Assembly: GCA_002405485.1 (NCBI GenBank)
Contig: DHLW01000170.1
Coordinates: 12,681 to 19,021, forward strand
From: Phycisphaerales bacterium UBA4658
GTDB lineage: Bacteria; Planctomycetota; Phycisphaerae; Phycisphaerales; UBA1924
Direction of reading: 5' to 3'
Length of the DNA stretch: 6,341 bases
The position numbers and the translations under genes were made by a program. The notes beneath the pieces were generated by a model, which worked only from the letters and a program-made list of their open reading frames with translations, did no database searches and was not told the origin of the DNA. Positions 6,196 to 6,341 of this stretch are shown here, piece by piece. How positions within the stretch are numbered: the first letter of the stretch is position 1; each line of letters starts with the position of its first letter.

Positions 6196-6292
6196 ATGCC
6201 GCACCCGACCTCCCCGGCCGCATCCAAGGCCCCAAGTGTACTTCGGTCCGAGAAGCCGGCGACTTTCGCACCCCGACGCAAACCCCACGCAC

Positions 6293-6341
6293 CTAGCCCG
6301 GACGAAGCCCCCGAATCCGCGCTTCCAGCACCGCCGACTTC
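6293..6341 (-). CDS. Possible C-terminal tail of an upstream minus-strand gene (partial)
   Basis: Fifteen sense codons enter from the right edge and end at a TAG stop (6295-6293), reading KSAVLEARIRGLRPG. Most codons end in G or C, as in hom and the aspartate kinase gene, and the peptide looks like a normal basic helical C-terminus, so it may be the end of a gene transcribed in the same direction 111 nt before hom. The fragment is far too short to identify, and a chance open frame cannot be excluded. Confidence 0.35.
   Translation of the reverse strand, partial: KSAVLEARIRGLRPG

Noticed and set aside
6079..6288. Minus-strand 69-codon open frame upstream of and overlapping hom
   Set aside because: It overlaps the hom Rossmann segment in another frame, is Gly/Cys/Arg-rich without a motif, and has no ribosome binding site.
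1..6341. CRISPR array, tRNA, rRNA, insertion sequence or attachment site
   Set aside because: No regularly spaced repeats, tRNA-like cloverleaf, transposase reading frame or flanking terminal repeats were found on reading both strands.

Overview
The window looks like chromosomal DNA from a high-GC bacterium, most probably a planctomycete of the Phycisphaerae type. The clues are the very G+C-rich flanking housekeeping genes and a prepilin whose body (a 'LRNHALIFSQYTCDYRDAFP'-like helix after the N-terminal segment, and a 'GVHGRD' C-terminus) resembles the abundant planctomycete prepilin-like proteins. This assignment rests on resemblance only; no database search was possible.

Layout. (1) Positions 1-529, minus strand: a ferrous iron uptake operon, feoA then feoB; only the first 71 codons of feoB are in the window. 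FeoA carries an unusual Cys-rich insertion, and a second Cys-rich reading frame overlaps its start. (2) Positions 530-944: a divergent intergenic region. (3) Positions 945-3771, plus strand: three tightly spaced genes with clearly lower G+C than both flanks. They encode a signal-peptide protein with a C-terminal membrane anchor and no cysteine in its exported part, a small secreted protein with six cysteines, and a fusion of a MauE/DoxX-like four-helix redox membrane domain (CxCFG motif) to a complete type IV prepilin. (4) Positions 3761-6181, minus strand: an operon of homoserine dehydrogenase followed by aspartate kinase, the two committed enzymes of the aspartate-family amino acid pathway. 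(5) At the right edge, 6293-6341, a possible C-terminal tail of another minus-strand gene.

The flanks are ordinary metabolism and transport. The noteworthy part is the central cassette. The predicted topology of the MauE-prepilin fusion puts the prepilin peptidase site on the cytoplasmic side, just after the fourth MauE helix, so processing would separate a redox membrane protein from a pilin-like subunit. Together with the neighbouring six-cysteine exported protein this suggests, by inference only, a cell-surface or secretion-linked system in which disulfide chemistry is coupled to assembly of a pilin-like protein. The cassette meets the aspartate kinase gene tail to tail with an 11-bp overlap, and base composition changes sharply there.
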